Below are positions 61,766-64,000 of a DNA stretch of 64,000 nt, one piece after another. The first letter of the stretch is position 1, and each line of letters opens with the position of its first letter. Under the pieces are notes generated by a model. That model saw only the letters and a program-made list of their open reading frames with translations. It had not been told where the DNA came from and searched no databases. This stretch comes from Escarpia spicata (Eukaryota; Annelida; Polychaeta; Sabellida; Siboglinidae): positions 48,835,981 to 48,899,980 of the forward strand of contig OZ023206.1 of assembly GCA_963995525.1 (NCBI GenBank), in the 5' to 3' direction. The translations under genes and the position numbers were made by a program.

Positions 61766-62769
61766 CAGAAACTAAAATATCATTTCTACAGAAAACTATA
61801 GATTATCTAAAAACTATAGAATTCTATAGAATATTCTATAGTTTTCTGTAGAATCCTACAACAAAAACTATAGATTCTCTAAAATATATAGGATTGTATA
61901 GAATATTCTATAGTTTTCTATAAAATCCTACAAAAAACTATAGGTTCTCTAAAAATTATAGGATTGTATAGAATATTCTATAGTTTTCTGTAGAATCCTA
62001 CCAAAAAAACTATAGGTTCTCTAAAATATATAGGATTGTATAGAATATTCTATAGTTTTCTATAAAATCCAAAAAAAAACTATAGGTTCTCTAAAAACTA
62101 TAGGATTGTATAGAATATTCTATAGTTTTCTGTAGAATCCTACAAAAAAAACTATAGGTTCTCTAAAAACTATAGGATTCTATAGAATATTTTTTAGTTT
62201 TCTGTAGAATCCTACAAAAAACTATAGGTTCTCTAAAAATTATAGGTTTCTATAGAATATTCTATAGTTTTCTATAAAATCCTACAGAAAACTATAGGTT
62301 CTCTAAAAACTATAGGATTCTATAGAATATTCTATAGTTTTCTCTAAAATCCTACAGAAAACTATAGGTTCTATAAAAACTATAGAATTCTATAGAATAT
62401 TATATAGTTTTCTACAGATTCCTAAAAAAAACACCTATAGGTTGTCTTAAACTATAGGATTCTATAGAATATCCTATAGTTTGCTATATATTCCTACAAA
62501 ATCCTATAGATTGCCTAAAAACTATAGGATTCTATAGAATATTCTATAGTTTTCTATAGAATCCTACAGAAAACTATAGGTTCTTTAAAAACTATAGCAT
62601 ATTCTATAGAATTCTATAAAATATTCCATAGAATTCTGTAGGAAATTAAGATTTCCATAGCCAATTTATAGTTTTCTATAGAATACTATAGAATACTATA
62701 GAAAAACTATAGAATACTACAGAATACTATAGGAAATTTATAGTTTTCTATATAATTTTTTGCTAAGGG
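61766..62769. repeat. TATAGAA satellite block 4 (right arm)
   Basis: About fourteen 70-bp units containing GAATATTCTATAGTTTTCT, GTAGAATCCTACAAAAAAC and ATAGGTTCTCTAAAAACTAT. It ends with the TTTTTTGCTAAGGG terminus. Confidence 0.92.
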
Positions 62770-63800
62770 CTAGCAACACTGTCAGCGTTCTATTTAAAGG
62801 AGACTGTGACATCTCGTGCCAAATAGAATACATGTTTCTTCGACCCATCTGAGACTATGCTGTAAGAAGTTGTTACTACACAATTGTTACACAGCTTATG
62901 TAAACACGTGACAGTGGCAGTAAGAGTGTTACCCAACGTCGCCTTATGCATAGAACAATTTGGGTCCTCGGTTAATTCTAGGTTTAAGTCCTTGAAAGAA
63001 CAAACGTCTCATGCTAACAAATTAATTCTTTCATTCACCCAACCAGGTACAGAGGACTTCCGCCCATGGTAAGTAAATATAAGTTAATATACAGCGCGGG
63101 ATCCAATCATTAAGTCTGATCACAGCATTCACCTATCACCACCAGGAAGACCAATTTCATTCAAACATCATCTGTATTTTACCATTAGACCTCACTGCGT
63201 CAAGACTAGTTGTTTTATTCACAAGAATATGCCACATTGTGTAATCAAAATAGTCATTTATACAGCAGAATGAACGAAACTACGTGGTGTGAAAACATTA
63301 CCAAAACCTGAGAATTTAAGTAACATGACTAGATTCCTGATTATCTCGATTATGAGTATTCTGCTAACTACTGGACCGCGCCCCACGACGAAAGTACGTC
63401 TTGCAACCGATTTCTGGTGGATTTGTGTTGGCTTCTTCACACGTCATTGTATATGCGTCGGAACGAAATGATATCTGATGGGCTGAGCTGGAGCTTCAGT
63501 ATGAATCCGCAGTCGGATCAAGCGGGCAACGTGGGTGGGGGCTGCCGTTGAATATTTTTTGCGGCGATATTTGCAATTTTTTAAGCTTACCAAAACAAAT
63601 TCTTGTTTCACCCCCACCCCATTGACGTCGCCAACAACACACCTTGAGGCTCTTTTTCTATATGTACGTTGTCAACACCATGGAAATATCACGACGAATC
63701 GCCGATGTTTAAAAGGACTCACCATTGGCCTTCCTTCCTGTGGTATAATTGAATTGCAGCTTCAAAGGGAAATCAAATATTTGGATTAACTAGGCGAAGT
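62770..63800. other. Non-coding, nothing firmly recognised
   Basis: Small ORFs only. A good acceptor (CATTCACCCAACCAG, ending about 63,048) and a donor (ATGGTAAGT at about 63,069) bracket 22 bp, which could be a microexon or chance. GC is slightly higher at 63,480-63,720. Confidence 0.35.
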
Positions 63801-63802
63801 AT

Positions 63803-64000
63803 AGCGTATAAGGAAAATAATTAATAATACCGCTGTACAAAACAATAGTTAGACCTCATTTAGAATATTATATACAAGGGTGGAGACCACATCGCAGGAA
63901 AGGCATAGATATGCTAGAAAGAGTACAGAGGAGAGCTACTAAAATTATACTAAAACTGAGAGATCTTAGTTACAAAATACGCCTAAAAGAATGTGGTTTG
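63803..64000 (+). mobile_element. LINE fragment (CR1/Jockey-like), copy E, off window edge
   Basis: The plus strand encodes VRPHLEYYIQGWRPH (frame-corrected), DMLERVQRRATKIILKLRDL and SYKIRLKECGL, the same C-terminal segment as copy B near 7,890-8,070. It continues beyond the window. Confidence 0.85.

Larger units (their letters stand above)
55435..62769. mobile_element. 7.3-kb foldback-like inverted-repeat element
   Basis: It starts CCCTTAGCAAAAAATTATAT and ends with the inverse ATATAATTTTTTGCTAAGGG. The outer parts of both arms are TATAGAA satellite (55,435-56,212 and 61,766-62,769). The inner arms (56,213-58,062 and 59,286-60,830) are about 1.5-1.8 kb and highly similar inverted copies, for example ATTGACAAAGAGAGC and CTTTGGTGTTT at the loop side. 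The loop is 58,063-59,285. No transposase is encoded. The architecture resembles Drosophila FB elements (structural analogy only). Confidence 0.85.

Noticed and set aside
62884..63072. 62-codon ORF ending at an ATG|GTAAGT donor
   Set aside because: The adjacent acceptor leaves only a 22-bp exon, there is no domain and no partner exon in the window.

Overview
The window is eukaryotic genomic DNA. It has spliced exons with consensus GT/AG junctions, long microsatellites, several non-LTR retrotransposon families, DNA transposons and MITEs, and a low overall gene density. The mix (an invertebrate-type CLCA gene, Rex1-, L2- and RTE-like LINE remnants, EnSpm-like and other DDE-like transposases, a poly-C2H2 zinc-finger gene) suggests a marine invertebrate, possibly a lophotrochozoan. 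I cannot name the species.

Region 4.9-19.9 kb (minus strand) holds the best host gene: the last ten recognisable exons of a calcium-activated chloride channel regulator (CLCA). They cover the end of the metallohydrolase domain, a VWA domain with an intact DxSxS motif, beta-sandwich and FnIII-like segments, one transmembrane helix and a cytoplasmic tail. Exon phases agree at every junction except for one 1-bp frameshift inside the VWA exon at 14.6-14.8 kb. The introns are full of LINE fragments, MITEs, tRNA-like sequences and long AG, GT and GATA arrays. The N-terminal exons, including the expected HExxH exon, were not found.

Region 20-26.4 kb is repeat territory: a MITE with a tRNA-like head, a 0.4-kb GT array, a diverged tandem repeat rich in AGGTCA, and a decayed EnSpm/CACTA-type transposase next to a block of TATAGAA-type satellite.

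Region 27-47 kb is a segmentally duplicated locus. Two diverged copies (about 27.1-32.5 kb and 39.6-46.8 kb) each carry a short exon and a terminal exon of an unrecognised protein. Copy 1 is followed by an intronless ORF of 16 C2H2 fingers, plus two more after a frameshift. A near-identical 1.6-kb tandem duplication (38.2-41.4 kb), a Rex1-like LINE and a minisatellite foldback element lie in or beside copy 2.

Region 48-55.2 kb has a LINE 3' end, a possible small two-exon ORF, tandemly duplicated GT-array segments, and a decayed DNA transposon of about 3.5 kb. That element has TIRs of about 175 bp and a pseudogenised DDE-like transposase interrupted by a MITE-like sequence. Its right end abuts an array of two 8-bp repeats.

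Region 55.4-62.8 kb is a 7.3-kb foldback-like element: a giant inverted repeat whose outer arms are satellite. The same terminal sequence ends the satellite block beside the EnSpm fragment at 26.4 kb. One arm carries a MITE with TTAA ends, and the other arm preserves the empty site. The window ends in another LINE running off the right edge.
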